Assembly: GCA_022649165.1 (NCBI GenBank)
Contig: JALCNR010000009.1
Coordinates: forward strand, 41,373-105,372
Source of the DNA: Actinomyces sp.
GTDB lineage: Bacteria > Actinomycetota > Actinomycetes > Actinomycetales > Actinomycetaceae
Direction of reading: 5' to 3'
DNA length: 64,000 bases
Position 1 is the first letter of the stretch. Each line of letters starts with the position of its first letter. Below the pieces are notes generated by a model. It was not told the DNA's origin, ran no database searches, and saw nothing but the letters and a program-made list of their open reading frames with translations. The translations under genes and the position numbers were made by a program. Below, piece after piece: positions 36,238-45,013 of the stretch.

Positions 36238-36257
36238 GACGCCCCGATCGGGGCGTC
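36238..36257. repeat. Perfect 20-base palindrome
   Basis: GACGCCCCGATCGGGGCGTC lies in a non-coding stretch (36070-36400) between two mobile-element remnants. That stretch has lower G+C than its surroundings and I see no gene in it. The palindrome may be a terminator or the end of an element. Confidence 0.45.
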
Positions 36258-36404
36258 ATCCGCCTCGCGTTCGGAGTCGTCAACGCCGTAAGGCCCTTGA
36301 TTCCACGCGGAAACAAGCTTCTCAACCCATGGTCGTCTGTTCCCGCAGCGCTCCACTGCTTCCACGTAATAAATGGAAGAACTCGCGATTCTCGCTCAAC
36401 TTGT

Positions 36405-36780
36405 CACTTGAATGGCGTCAATTGGTGCGTGGGCCTCTTCTTCGTGGGCGAATTCGCCGCCGGATGCAGGCACAATGGAGCGGACGCCATCGTCGCTGAT
36501 TCCAAGCCGGTGGCCGACCTGGGGGAGTGCGAAGCCTTCTGCATGGAGCCGCGCCGCTCCTGCGCGGGCGTCGTCTGGCCACTCCGGGTTTCGCGCCTCC
36601 GGGCCTGCGGCCTTGGGGATCCCTCATACACGTCGCCCGGTGGATCCTGAACCGCTCGGCGAGCAGTTCCGTCGGACTTCCCTGCACGGGACCGCGTTGA
36701 TCGACCGACGGGTTGGCCTCGGCGGTCCTCTCGAACCTCCGGGAACCCGTGAGAAGACGTGAGATGAGCGTTTTGACGCG
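36405..36780 (-). mobile_element. Recombinase-type helix-turn-helix remnant, frameshifted
   Basis: Two HTH-like segments in different minus-strand frames resemble the C-terminal tail of actinobacterial serine recombinases or resolvases: SPTELLAERFRIHRATC near 36650, and AARLHAEGFALPQVGHRLGISDDGVRSIV near 36500. No catalytic domain is seen. It marks the right end of the accessory island. The family call is from pattern only. Confidence 0.45.
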
Positions 36781-36939
36781 CGTCCTCGGATTGGACACGT
36801 GTCGAGAAAAGCCCACCACCGGTGCGCGCAGGCCCGTGCGTCGGGGAAGCGGTTCCGCTCCGGGTCCAGTTAGGCTGCCGCCCGTCGAGGACCACGCCGC
36901 CGAGCGCCGTCACGACCGAGGCGCCCGCGGCCGGCGGGG

Positions 36940-37929
36940 TCATGACGCCTCCAGCCGGGCGAGGGCGAGCGCGAGGTTGCGGCGGGCCGTGGACTCGTGC
37001 CGGTCGGCGGAAGGCCCCGTGTAGCCGCGCACGGTGACCTCGGTGGCGAGGATGAGGCTGTAGTAGAGCCGTCCCAGGGCGAACCGGGTGGAGCCGGTGG
37101 TGGAGGCCAGGTCGACGGCGAGTCCGCCCCCGGCGGCGGCGTCGCCGGCGAGGAGGTCGGCGTCCACGTCGAACGTGCCGAACTGGTCGTGTCCGACGAG
37201 GTCGAGCAGGGGGTCGCCCCACAGGGCGCGTTCGGTGTCGGTGATCCCCGCGATGTGGTGGTCGGCGTCCAGCAACACATTGCCCGGCCAGAGATCGTGG
37301 TGCACCACGACGGGGGCGGTGACCGCGGCGAGGGCGTCCTCGTGGCGGTCGACGACACGGCGGACACGGCCGGCGGGAAGGTTGACGTCCCAGCGCTCGG
37401 CGTCGTCGAGGACCGCCTCGACCATGCGGGAGAAGGCCTCGGGCCAGGTGTCGGCGGCGAGCCCGGCCTCGGGGGCGGGGTATCCGAAACAGGGGCCTCC
37501 GACCCGGTGGACGGCGGCCATCACGGCGCCGAGTTCGCGCCTCACGCCGCGGAGGACGGGCCGGGGAAGGTCGAGGCCCTGCCACATGGCGCCGGGGATG
37601 AAGGTGGTGGCCACGGCGTCCCCGGGGAGGTGCCTCCGGCTTCGATCCTCCAGCAGTACCCGGGGAACCGGCGCGCCCGACCCGGCGAGGTCGCGGTCGA
37701 TGCGGGCCTCGGTGCCGGGAAGCCCCCGCTCGTAGGTCAGGAAGCGGGTCCAGTCGGAATCGGTCACCTTGAGGAACACGTCAGCAGTCTCACCGCTCCC
37801 GGTGGCGAGACAGACCCGATAGGCCGAGGCGAACATCCCGCCGGAGAGCGGCGCCATGCCCCGCAACTCGCCGAGCGGGGCGAGAACGGCAGCGACCTGG
37901 TCGGGGGAGACGGACACCTTGGTCGGCAC
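36940..37929 (-). CDS. Aminoglycoside phosphotransferase-family (APH / fructosamine-kinase-like) kinase
   Basis: A 329-residue kinase-like protein: an N-terminal nucleotide fold (LSGGMFASAYRV, DVFLKV with the ATP lysine), the catalytic loop VVHHDLWPGNVLLD with catalytic Asp, and the metal Asp in GITDTERALWGDPLLDL. It phosphorylates a small molecule such as a sugar, choline or an aminoglycoside; resistance is only one possibility and is not indicated by the context. TAGGCT seven bases before the GTG gives a leaderless message. It is the first intact gene right of the island. Confidence 0.8.
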   Translation of the reverse strand: MPTKVSVSPDQVAAVLAPLGELRGMAPLSGGMFASAYRVCLATGSGETADVFLKVTDSDWTRFLTYERGLPGTEARIDRDLAGSGAPVPRVLLEDRSRRHLPGDAVATTFIPGAMWQGLDLPRPVLRGVRRELGAVMAAVHRVGGPCFGYPAPEAGLAADTWPEAFSRMVEAVLDDAERWDVNLPAGRVRRVVDRHEDALAAVTAPVVVHHDLWPGNVLLDADHHIAGITDTERALWGDPLLDLVGHDQFGTFDVDADLLAGDAAAGGGLAVDLASTTGSTRFALGRLYYSLILATEVTVRGYTGPSADRHESTARRNLALALARLEAS

Positions 37930-37936
37930 GGGAACC

Positions 37937-37942
37937 AGCCTA
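37937..37942 (-). promoter_or_regulatory. -10 box of the phosphotransferase gene (leaderless type)
   Basis: Minus-strand TAGGCT, seven bases, then the GTG at 37929. Confidence 0.6.
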
Positions 37943-38144
37943 CGCAACCGCGGTCGCGCCTGCCTACGATCCGGGGCTACCGCCCCTGACCGCCGCATCG
38001 CGCCTGGGCGGCGAGGCGCGCGCCCATGTGGAGAGGGGCCGCCGCACGGTCGCCCGTCTCGTCGTCCCCCTGCAGCCCGCGAGGGGATGGGGCGGGTCCC
38101 GCTGACACCGCACGGTGAGCGCGCGTGCGCATCCCGGCTCCGGC

Positions 38145-39370
38145 CCGCCTGCGCCCAGGCCAGGTCGCGCGCGGCGCGGTACCCGGATTCCACGGCTTGC
38201 CGGATCCGGCCGGTCGTCGCCGAGTCGCCGAGGACCCTGGCGCGCCGTCGTGCTCGAAGCGCACGGTGCCGCCCTCGACGGCGACCAGACGATGGCCGGG
38301 GTTCAGGGGCACGCCGAACCCTCGCAGGCGCCCGAGCACATCCACCAGGTTCTGGATACTGGCGGGGCCCGATCTCCTCGGCCATCTCGAAGACGGAGAC
38401 CCGGGAGCCCTGTGCCGCCAGGTACTGCGCGGTCTCCAGTCCGGTCATGCCGGAGCCGACCACGACGACCTTCGCGCCCTCCCCGATCCGGGCCCGACCG
38501 GACAGGACCTCGATCGGGTCGTGGACGTTGTCCTGCCCGATCCCCGGGATGGAGGAGGGGCGCACGGGCTGGCCCCCCTCGGCGATCATCACGGCATAGG
38601 GATCGAGGTCCGCGACCGTGCCGAGGTCGGCCAGCACGCGCGCCGCCTCCAGGCCGGCGGGGCCCCGGCCGACCACGGCCACGCGCCGGCCCGCGTCTCC
38701 AGCAGTACAGGCAGGAGATGCGCTTGCGGATCTGGGCGACCCTGCCCTCCTGCGCCTTGAGCGCCCACTGCACGTCGACCGCGTCCTTGACGGCCTTGGC
38801 CAAGTAGGTCTTCCATCCCTGGTCGAAGGGGATCGGCTCCCATGCGGTGTTCTGCGTCTCATAGGTGCCGCACGAGACATCCAGCGCGTCGACCCCGAGA
38901 CCCGCGATGTGTGCGGCGACGCGCACGCGGTTCTCGAAGGAGCCGCCGCAGATGTCGCCGCGATGGTTGGAGTAGGGGGAGAGGAACTGGTCGATGAGGT
39001 ACCCGTGCGCCCCGTGGACCTCCACGCCGTCGGCGCCGGCGCGCTGGGCGCGCCGGGCGGCCTCGACGAACAGGGCGACCATGTCGGCGACCTCCGGGGT
39101 CGTCATCTCGCGCACGGGCTGGCGCACGGTGACGTCCTCGATAGGCGAGGGCGCGGGCACGGGCTCGTTGCCGTTGAAGAAGGAGATGCCCTGGCGGCCG
39201 GGATGGTAGATCTGCACGACGAGCTTGCCGCCGTGGGCGTGGACGCCATCGACCAGGCGAGACAGAGCCTCGACGTGGCGCTCGTGGGTGAGGGCCATAC
39301 CGCGGTCGTTGGAGCGTCCGTGCTCCCAGTCGACGGCGGTGCACTCCGTGATGACCAGGCCGACCCCGCC
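38145..39370 (-). pseudogene. NADH:flavin oxidoreductase (FadH / old-yellow-enzyme type), multiply deleted
   Basis: Fragments of a roughly 650-residue FMN/Fe-S/FAD enzyme follow the right order. The barrel runs from AAGGVGLVITECTAVDWEHGRSNDRG through GGKLVVQIYHPGRQ and GVEVHGAHGYLIDQFLSPYSNHRGD to FENRVR. About 40-50 residues are then missing before VAAHIAGLGVDALDVSCGTYE. Another gap precedes WALKAQEGRVAQIRKRISCLYC at the iron-sulfur site. The nucleotide domain (RRVAVVGRGPAGLEAARVL, VVVVGSGMTGLETAQYLAAQG) is in a second frame, a short piece is in a third, and GRIRQAVESGYRAA closes it. The first ~45 residues are absent. It cannot encode an enzyme. Confidence 0.8.
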
Positions 39371-39371
39371 C

Positions 39372-39583
39372 GCGGCGCGCGGTCCGAGGCCCTGCGGGCC
39401 TTCGCCGTCCAGCTCGCTCGCGATCAGGACCCGGCGCTCCTCGTCCCGCCCGGCGACGACCCGTTCGCAGGCGCCCGCGCCGACGGCGACCCGTCGTTCG
39501 CCGAGGCCCGCGAGCAGCTGGAGGACCCGGATATCGGAATGCTCTCCACCGTGAGGGTCGGACCCTGGGAGCCTGGCGGGTGA
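39372..39583 (+). pseudogene. Possible 3' fragment of a lost plus-strand gene
   Basis: Exactly where the FadH-like homology stops, the plus strand becomes convincingly protein-like to a TGA at 39581. It reads EALRAFAVQLARDQDPALLV, then PPGDDPFAGARADGDPSFAE and MLSTVRVGPWEPGG. I do not recognise the family. It may be the C-terminus of a gene fused to the FadH remnant by a deletion. The coding call rests on composition only. Confidence 0.3.
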
Positions 39584-39678
39584 GGGCGCCCGGGGCAGGG
39601 GCGCGGTGTCCGCCCTCGTCCACCGCGTGCCTACGATGGGGCGCGGTACCGACGACCGACGATTCCGAGGGGGCACCT

Positions 39679-41190
39679 GTGGGCTGCACGACAATTCTGG
39701 TGGGCAGGAAGGCGAGCTGGGACGGATCGCCCCTGGTCGCTCGCAATGAGGACTCGGCCAACGGCGAGTGGAACCCGAAGAAGGTCGTCGTCGTCCACCC
39801 CGGGGACCAGCCGCGCACCTACACCTCCGTCATCTCCCGCCTCACCGTCGAACTGCCGGAGGAGCCCCTGCGCTACACGGCCGTGCCCAACGCGATCCCG
39901 GACGAGGGCGTGTGGGGCGAGGCCGGCATCAACGCCGCCAACGTCGCGATGAGCGCCACCGAGACCCTCACCACGAACGAGCGCGTGCTGGGCGCCGACC
40001 CCCTCGTCGAGCGCCGGCCCGCGCAGGGCGCGCCGGAGGATCCGGACTTCGCTCCCGAGCGGCCCGGCGGCATCGGCGAGGAGGACTTCCTCACTCTGGT
40101 CCTGCCCTACATCCGCTCCGCGCGCGAGGGCGTCCTGCGTCTGGGCGCCCTGCTGGAACGCCACGGCACATATGAGATGAACGGCGTCGCCTTCAGCGAC
40201 GCCGACGAGATCTGGTGGCTGGAGACGGTCGGCGGCCACCACTGGATCGCCCGGCGCGTCCCTGACGACTGCTACGTCACGATGCCGAACCAGTTGGGCA
40301 TCGACAGCTTCGACCTGGACGACGCGCTGGGGGAAGGGCGGGAGCATCTGGCCAGCTCCGACCTGCGCGAGTTCATCGGGGACAACTTCCTCGACCTCTC
40401 CCTGGACGGCCGCCTCAACCCGCGCGAGGCCTTTGGCTCTCATTCCGACGCCGACCACGTCTACAACACGCCGAGGGCCTGGTACATGCAGCGCGCCCTC
40501 AACCCCGCCAGCGAGGATTGGGACGGGCCGAGCCCGCGCCACACGCCCTTCTCCGACGACCTGCCGTGGGCGCGCGTCCCCGAGCGCCGTCTCACCATCG
40601 AGGACGTGAAGGACGTCCTCAGCTCGCACTACCAGGGCACCCCCTATGACCCCTACGCGCGCGAGGGCGCCGACGCCGGGCGCCCCGCGCTGCGCCCCAT
40701 CGGCATCAACCGGCACTCCGAGCTGTCCATCCTGCAGATCCGCCCCTACCGCCCCGAGGGCTCCCGTGCCGTGCAGTGGGTGGCCTTCGCCTCCAACCCG
40801 TTCAACACACTGATTCCGCTCTACACCAACGTCGACGAGGTCCCCGCCTACCTGGCCGGCACCACGGGGCGGGTGACGACGGAGAACCTCTACTGGGCCA
40901 GCCGCATCGTCGCCGCGCTGGCCGACGCGCACTTCGCGGAGACCCTCCCCGAGGTCGAGCGCTACCGCGAACGCACCCTCGCCGCGGGGCACGCCCTGCT
41001 CCGGACGACGGACGCGCGTCTCGCCCGGGAGGGTGCGGAGGCCGACGAGGGCGATCTCCGCGCCCGTTTGGCCGCCGCGAACCAGGAGATCGCAGACACG
41101 GTACGCGCCCAGACCGACGCGCTGCTCGGGTCCGTGCTCGTCACGGCCAGCAACGGCATGCGCAACCGGTTCTCCCGCTCGGACAACTGA
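39679..41190 (+). CDS. Peptidase family C69 dipeptidase
   Basis: A 503-residue Ntn-hydrolase-type dipeptidase. It starts directly with the nucleophile region: Cys3 in VGCTTILVGRKAS, exposed after removal of the first residues. NEDSANGEWNPKK, EAGINAANVAMSATET, and WWLETVGGHHWIARRVPDDCYVTMPNQ are family segments, and the length is typical. No signal peptide is seen, so it is cytoplasmic and releases amino acids from dipeptides. GAGGGGG lies six bases before the GTG; a TACGAT box near 39633 suggests a short leader. It converges on the ndh-like gene 15 bases later. Confidence 0.9.
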   Translation: MGCTTILVGRKASWDGSPLVARNEDSANGEWNPKKVVVVHPGDQPRTYTSVISRLTVELPEEPLRYTAVPNAIPDEGVWGEAGINAANVAMSATETLTTNERVLGADPLVERRPAQGAPEDPDFAPERPGGIGEEDFLTLVLPYIRSAREGVLRLGALLERHGTYEMNGVAFSDADEIWWLETVGGHHWIARRVPDDCYVTMPNQLGIDSFDLDDALGEGREHLASSDLREFIGDNFLDLSLDGRLNPREAFGSHSDADHVYNTPRAWYMQRALNPASEDWDGPSPRHTPFSDDLPWARVPERRLTIEDVKDVLSSHYQGTPYDPYAREGADAGRPALRPIGINRHSELSILQIRPYRPEGSRAVQWVAFASNPFNTLIPLYTNVDEVPAYLAGTTGRVTTENLYWASRIVAALADAHFAETLPEVERYRERTLAAGHALLRTTDARLAREGAEADEGDLRARLAAANQEIADTVRAQTDALLGSVLVTASNGMRNRFSRSDN

Positions 41191-41205
41191 GACCGCGCAC
41201 CGGGC

Positions 41206-42546
41206 TCACTCCTCCCCGGCGATCAGACGGCCCGAGGAGCCCGCTCCGAGGCGCTCCAGCGCCAGGCGGCCGACCATCTGCTGGTTCGTCGTCGTGCGCT
41301 CGGAGCGCCTCGTGGAGGCGAAGCTGATGAGCCAGTGGAGGAGCGTGTTGATGCGGGCCTTGAAGCCGACGATGTAGAGCAGGTGCAGGAAACACCACGC
41401 GAACCAGGCGGGGAACCCGCCGAAGCTCACCCGCCCCATGGAGACGACCGCGTTGAAGCGGGCGATGGTCGCCATCGAGCCCTTGTCATGGTAGGAGAAC
41501 CGCGTGCGGCGCGGCGGACGGCCCTGGACCCGGGCCGCGATGACGTCGGCCGCGAAACGAGCGGATTGGATGGCGCCTTGGGCGACGCCGGGCACCCCCG
41601 GCACGGACATGAGGTCCCCGATGACGAAGATCTCCGGATGGCCGGGGACCGTGAGGCCCTCGTCGACGACGACACGGCCGGAGCGGTCCAGCGGCGCGCC
41701 CGCGCGCTCCGCCAGGACCCGCCCCAGGGGCGATCCCTGGACGCCCGCCGCCCAGACCTTGCACGCCGAGGGGATCGTCTCCTCGACGCCGCCTGCCCCG
41801 CGCACGGTCACCGACGCCTCGTCGACGTCCGTGACGATCGTGTTCGCACGCACCTCCACGCCGAGCCCCTCCAGGGTGCGCTGGGTGCGCTCCCCGAGCT
41901 TCTCCCCGAAGACGGGCAGGGGATGGTCCGCCCCGTCGACCAGGATGACGCGGGCCGTCGAGGGGTCGATGGAGCGGAACTCGTGGCGCAGCGTCTTCGA
42001 GGCGAGTTCGCGGATCTGACCCGCCATCTCCACGCCGGTGGGTCCCGCTCCGACCACGACGAAGGTGAGCAGCTGGGCGACGCGCGCGGGATCGGTCTCC
42101 AGCTCGGCGAGCTCGAAGGCTCCGAAGATGCGGGCCCTCAGCTCCAGGGCGTCGTCAATGGTCTTCATGCCCGGCGCGAAGGTGGCGAAGCGGTCGTTGC
42201 CGAAGTAGGACTGGCCGGCGCCGGCCGCCACGATGAGCGAGTCGTAGGGGGTGGTCTCGAGGCGGTTGTGGGTGCGCCAGCGCACGAGGCGGCGCTGCGG
42301 ATCGATGTCCTCGACCAGTCCGAGCAGCACGCGGGCGTTGGACTGGGAGCGCAGGATCTCGCGGGTGGTCGGGGCGATCTCGCCCTCGGAGAGGATGCCG
42401 GTGGCCACCTGGTAGAGCAGGGGCTGGAACAGATGGTGGCCGGTGCGCGCGATGAGCGTGACCTCGACATCGGCCCGGGCAAGGGCGCGGGCGGCGAACA
42501 GCCCGCCGAACCCGGATCCGATGATGACGACACGATGGGTGGACAT
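41206..42546 (-). CDS. ndh: Type II NADH dehydrogenase / NAD(P)-FAD oxidoreductase
   Basis: A 446-residue single-subunit membrane-bound NADH:quinone oxidoreductase. The FAD loop is VVIIGSGFGGLFAARAL, the NADH loop VVVGAGPTGVEMAGQI, and the second FAD site EIFVIGDLMSVPGVPGVAQGAIQSARFAA. The C-terminal part (GGFPAWFAWCFLHLLYIVGF) provides the membrane-binding amphipathic or hydrophobic segment. It passes electrons to quinone without pumping protons. AGGAGGAG lies directly before the ATG. Confidence 0.92.
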   Translation of the reverse strand: MSTHRVVIIGSGFGGLFAARALARADVEVTLIARTGHHLFQPLLYQVATGILSEGEIAPTTREILRSQSNARVLLGLVEDIDPQRRLVRWRTHNRLETTPYDSLIVAAGAGQSYFGNDRFATFAPGMKTIDDALELRARIFGAFELAELETDPARVAQLLTFVVVGAGPTGVEMAGQIRELASKTLRHEFRSIDPSTARVILVDGADHPLPVFGEKLGERTQRTLEGLGVEVRANTIVTDVDEASVTVRGAGGVEETIPSACKVWAAGVQGSPLGRVLAERAGAPLDRSGRVVVDEGLTVPGHPEIFVIGDLMSVPGVPGVAQGAIQSARFAADVIAARVQGRPPRRTRFSYHDKGSMATIARFNAVVSMGRVSFGGFPAWFAWCFLHLLYIVGFKARINTLLHWLISFASTRRSERTTTNQQMVGRLALERLGAGSSGRLIAGEE

Positions 42547-42612
42547 GGCTCCTCCTGGATTTCGGCATCGCCATGTTATCTAATTCGAGTGCTGACGGCG
42601 AGGCCCGCTCCC

Positions 42613-43716
42613 TCACCCGGGCAGCACGAAAGCGGGGGAGGGCACCGATGTCCCGAACTCCTCGGGAAGCAGGCGCGGCAGCGTCTCCGCGGCGTCGCGC
42701 GCCAGGACGTGGAGGCGCCCCGCTTGCTCCCCGGCGACGACGATGAACTCGCGCCCGCCGCGACCGGGGACGACCGCCAGGTGCCGCGGCCACGCCGACC
42801 CGGCCGGGACCTCGCCCAGGGGCGCGGGGCCGGCGAGGGCGGCGGAGCCGGCCGGATCCGGCAGCGCGAACACGGAGATCGTTCCCGGTCCCCTGTTGCC
42901 GACGTAGAGCAGCCTCCCGTCCGCGGAGGGCGTGACATGGGAGGGCAGGTCCTCCTGACCCAGGGTCGTCACCTGGGCGGGGCGCCGGGCCGTCTCGGCG
43001 GCTGACCCGCCGTCCCAGGTCAGCGTGACGAGCTCCGCCGAGAGCTCCGTGACGACGTCCAGGACGCGCCCGCCCCGCCGGAACGCGGCGTGGCGGGGCC
43101 CGGAGCCCGGGCGGAAGCGGAAGGCCACGCCGTCCTCGCGTGCGCCCGGACTCGCCGGGGGCCCCAAACGGAGCCTCCGCAGCTCGTCGGTTCCCAGGTC
43201 GCAGACGAGGGCCGTGGCGCCATCGGGCGTGAACGTCGCCGAATGGGCGTGCGAGCGCTCCTGACGGCCCAGCACGGGGCCGCCCCCGCCGTGGCGCAGC
43301 GCATGGGAGGGCCGCCGGGGCAGGCCGCCCTCGTCCAGTCCCGCCGCGAGGACCGTCCCGTCCCCGTAGTTGCAGGCGAGGAGCAGCCCGCGGGCGACGG
43401 CGACGTGGGTGGGGGAGTCCCCCAGGGAGGGGATCGAGGACAGGGGCCGCAGCGCGTCGCCCTCGACGGCCCAGGTGGTCACCACCCCCTCGGGCGAGGC
43501 CTCACCCGTCGCGTGGAGCACGTCGCGGCTGGGCACGCGGACGAGGAACGAGGGGGCCGGCGTCCGGCACGCCTGGACCGCGGGGGAGAGGCGCCCGGAG
43601 GCCAGGTCGATCTTGGTGCACCAGATCCCCTCGCCCCTCCCGGCCGGCGTCCCGATGCCGGCGACCGGGAACGTGCCGATCCACAGCCGGCGGAAGGCGG
43701 GAGAGTCGGTGGCCAT
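42613..43716 (-). CDS. Lactonase-family seven-bladed beta-propeller protein
   Basis: A 367-residue protein of the 3-carboxymuconate cyclase/6-phosphogluconolactonase-like propeller family: RLWIGTFPVAGIG at the start, SPTHVAVARGLLLACNYGDGTV, HAHSATFTPDGATALVCDLGTDELRRL, PRHAAFRRGG, and SHVTPSADGRLLYVGNRGPGTISVF. It may hydrolyse 6-phosphogluconolactone (a pgl role) but members vary. TACAGT seven bases before the ATG indicates a leaderless message. No signal peptide. Confidence 0.8.
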   Translation of the reverse strand: MATDSPAFRRLWIGTFPVAGIGTPAGRGEGIWCTKIDLASGRLSPAVQACRTPAPSFLVRVPSRDVLHATGEASPEGVVTTWAVEGDALRPLSSIPSLGDSPTHVAVARGLLLACNYGDGTVLAAGLDEGGLPRRPSHALRHGGGGPVLGRQERSHAHSATFTPDGATALVCDLGTDELRRLRLGPPASPGAREDGVAFRFRPGSGPRHAAFRRGGRVLDVVTELSAELVTLTWDGGSAAETARRPAQVTTLGQEDLPSHVTPSADGRLLYVGNRGPGTISVFALPDPAGSAALAGPAPLGEVPAGSAWPRHLAVVPGRGGREFIVVAGEQAGRLHVLARDAAETLPRLLPEEFGTSVPSPAFVLPG

Positions 43717-43723
43717 GGGGCCC

Positions 43724-43729
43724 ACTGTA
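43724..43729 (-). promoter_or_regulatory. -10 box of the lactonase gene (leaderless type)
   Basis: Minus-strand TACAGT, seven bases, then the ATG at 43716. Confidence 0.6.
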
Positions 43730-43853
43730 GCCGGGGCGGACCTGCGAGGGCGGCTCGGCCCGCCGCCCCGGTCGGTGCACGGCGGCGCCGGAGGAGTCCC
43801 TACGATAGGGGCAGCACGCACGGCACCATCACAGGATCCAGGGGAGGACGTCG

Positions 43854-44591
43854 GTGAAAGCTGCGCACGAGGACCAACTGCTCCTGCTCGACCTCCAGAA
43901 GCTCGACCAGCAAGAGTCGCGGCTCCGCCACCAGAGGGACTCCCATCCCGCCCACGCCACCCTCAAGGAGCTCGCCGGGAGGGCCGACGACCTCCGGCGG
44001 GCGGCCGTCACCCAGACGGCTGTGATCTCCGACATCCGACGCGAGTCGGAGAAGCTGGAGACGGAGGTGGACAAGGTCCGCACGCGCCGGGCGACCCAGC
44101 AGGGCAGGCTGGATCGGGGGGAGGTGCCGCTGCGCGACATGAGCGCCATGGAGCACGAGATCGCGCGGATGGACCAGCGCATCTCGGACCTCGAGGACGC
44201 GCAGCTGGACGCCGAGGAGCGGCTGGAGGCCGCGGAGGGGGCCGAGCGCGCCATGCGGGACGAGGCCGCGGCCATCGCCGCCGACGTCGAGGCGACTCGC
44301 GCGCAGTTCAGCGAGGACATGAGCGGCGTCGAGGCAGAGCTCCGCCGGATCATGGCCGAGCGCCGGGAGCTCGCTGAGCGCGTGCCGGAGGACCTGCTGG
44401 CCGAGTACGAGAGGTCGCGGTCGCGCAACGGCACCCTCGCGGTCATCGAGGTGCGCGAGGGCGTCGCCATGGGCGCCGCGACCGATCTGGCGCCCGCCGA
44501 GCTGGGCGTCATCGCGCGCATCCCCGACGACGAGGTCTACTGGGCGGAGGAGACCGGTCAGCTGGTCGTGCGCACCGGGGCATCCCGCTGA
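43854..44591 (+). CDS. CT398/HP0958-like coiled-coil protein, zinc ribbon without cysteines
   Basis: A 245-residue protein made of a long helical hairpin (coiled coil, about residues 10-175) and a C-terminal domain. The family normally ends in a C4 zinc ribbon (CxxC ... CxxC). Here the equivalent positions read VAMGAATDLAPAELGVI and DEVYWAEETGQLVV, and the whole protein has no cysteine. The fold is otherwise kept, so the metal site is lost or replaced. GGGGAGGAC precedes the GTG start; TACGAT at 43801-43806 is a likely -10 box. rnpB follows directly, a neighbourhood I recall from other actinobacteria. Confidence 0.8.
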   Translation: MKAAHEDQLLLLDLQKLDQQESRLRHQRDSHPAHATLKELAGRADDLRRAAVTQTAVISDIRRESEKLETEVDKVRTRRATQQGRLDRGEVPLRDMSAMEHEIARMDQRISDLEDAQLDAEERLEAAEGAERAMRDEAAAIAADVEATRAQFSEDMSGVEAELRRIMAERRELAERVPEDLLAEYERSRSRNGTLAVIEVREGVAMGAATDLAPAELGVIARIPDDEVYWAEETGQLVVRTGASR

Positions 44592-44596
44592 GCGGG

Positions 44597-44602
44597 TAGA
44601 CT
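44597..44602 (+). promoter_or_regulatory. -10 box of rnpB
   Basis: TAGACT ends eight bases before the predicted 5' end of the RNase P RNA, the right distance for a transcription start at 44609-44610. Confidence 0.6.
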
Positions 44603-44609
44603 CGCCCCT

Positions 44610-44992
44610 GCGGATGAGTCGGTCGGGCGGCCGCGGGGGGCCTGAGGGCCCCGTGAGGAACGTCCGGGCTCCATCGGGCAGGGTGGTGGCCAACAGCCAC
44701 CCGGGGTGACCCGCGGGACAGTGCCACAGAGAACAGACCGCCGGGGCCGTCAGGCGCCGGTAAGGGTGAAACGGTGGGGCAAGAGCCCACCAGCGGCGCG
44801 GGCGACCGTACCGGCTCGGCAAACCCCACCCGGAGCAAGACCAAGCAGCAGGCGAATACGGGCGGCCCGTCCAATGCCTGCGGGTAGGTTGCTGGAGGCC
44901 TGCGGCAACGCAGGTCCTAGATGGATGGTCGCCGCCGCGAGCCCGGCAACGGGCCGCGGTACAGAACCCGGCGTACAGATCGGCTCATCCGC
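44610..44992 (+). ncRNA. rnpB: RNase P RNA, bacterial class A
   Basis: The RNA component of RNase P that trims tRNA 5' ends. The 5' end GCGGATGAG pairs with CTCATCCGC at the 3' end (P1). Universal elements are present in order: GAGGAACGTCCGGGCTCC (P4 and CR-I region), GCCACAGAGAACAGACCGCC, GGTAAGGGTGAAACGGTGGGG (P10-P11 core), GCAAACCCCACCCGGAGCAA, and AGGTCCTAGATGGATGGTC with ACAGAACCCGGCGTACAGA (3' P4). About 383 bases, normal length. Confidence 0.95.
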
Positions 44993-45013
44993 GCCCCGCC
45001 TCGCAGCGCGACC

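Noticed and set aside
13004..36940. Direct repeat of the tRNA-Val 3' end at the far side of the island (att site)
   Set aside because: I looked for the T-arm and acceptor sequence between 35.5 and 37 kb and saw no convincing copy, so integrase-type att sites are not claimed.
36850..36942. Small gene overlapping the phosphotransferase stop (ATGA, MTPPAAGAS...)
   Set aside because: The overlap looks operon-like, but the frame runs into the recombinase remnant without a recognisable domain; at most a truncated start of a lost gene.
36940..37929. Aminoglycoside resistance gene
   Set aside because: The APH fold is shared with sugar, choline and fructosamine kinases. Nothing in context or residues points to antibiotic modification.
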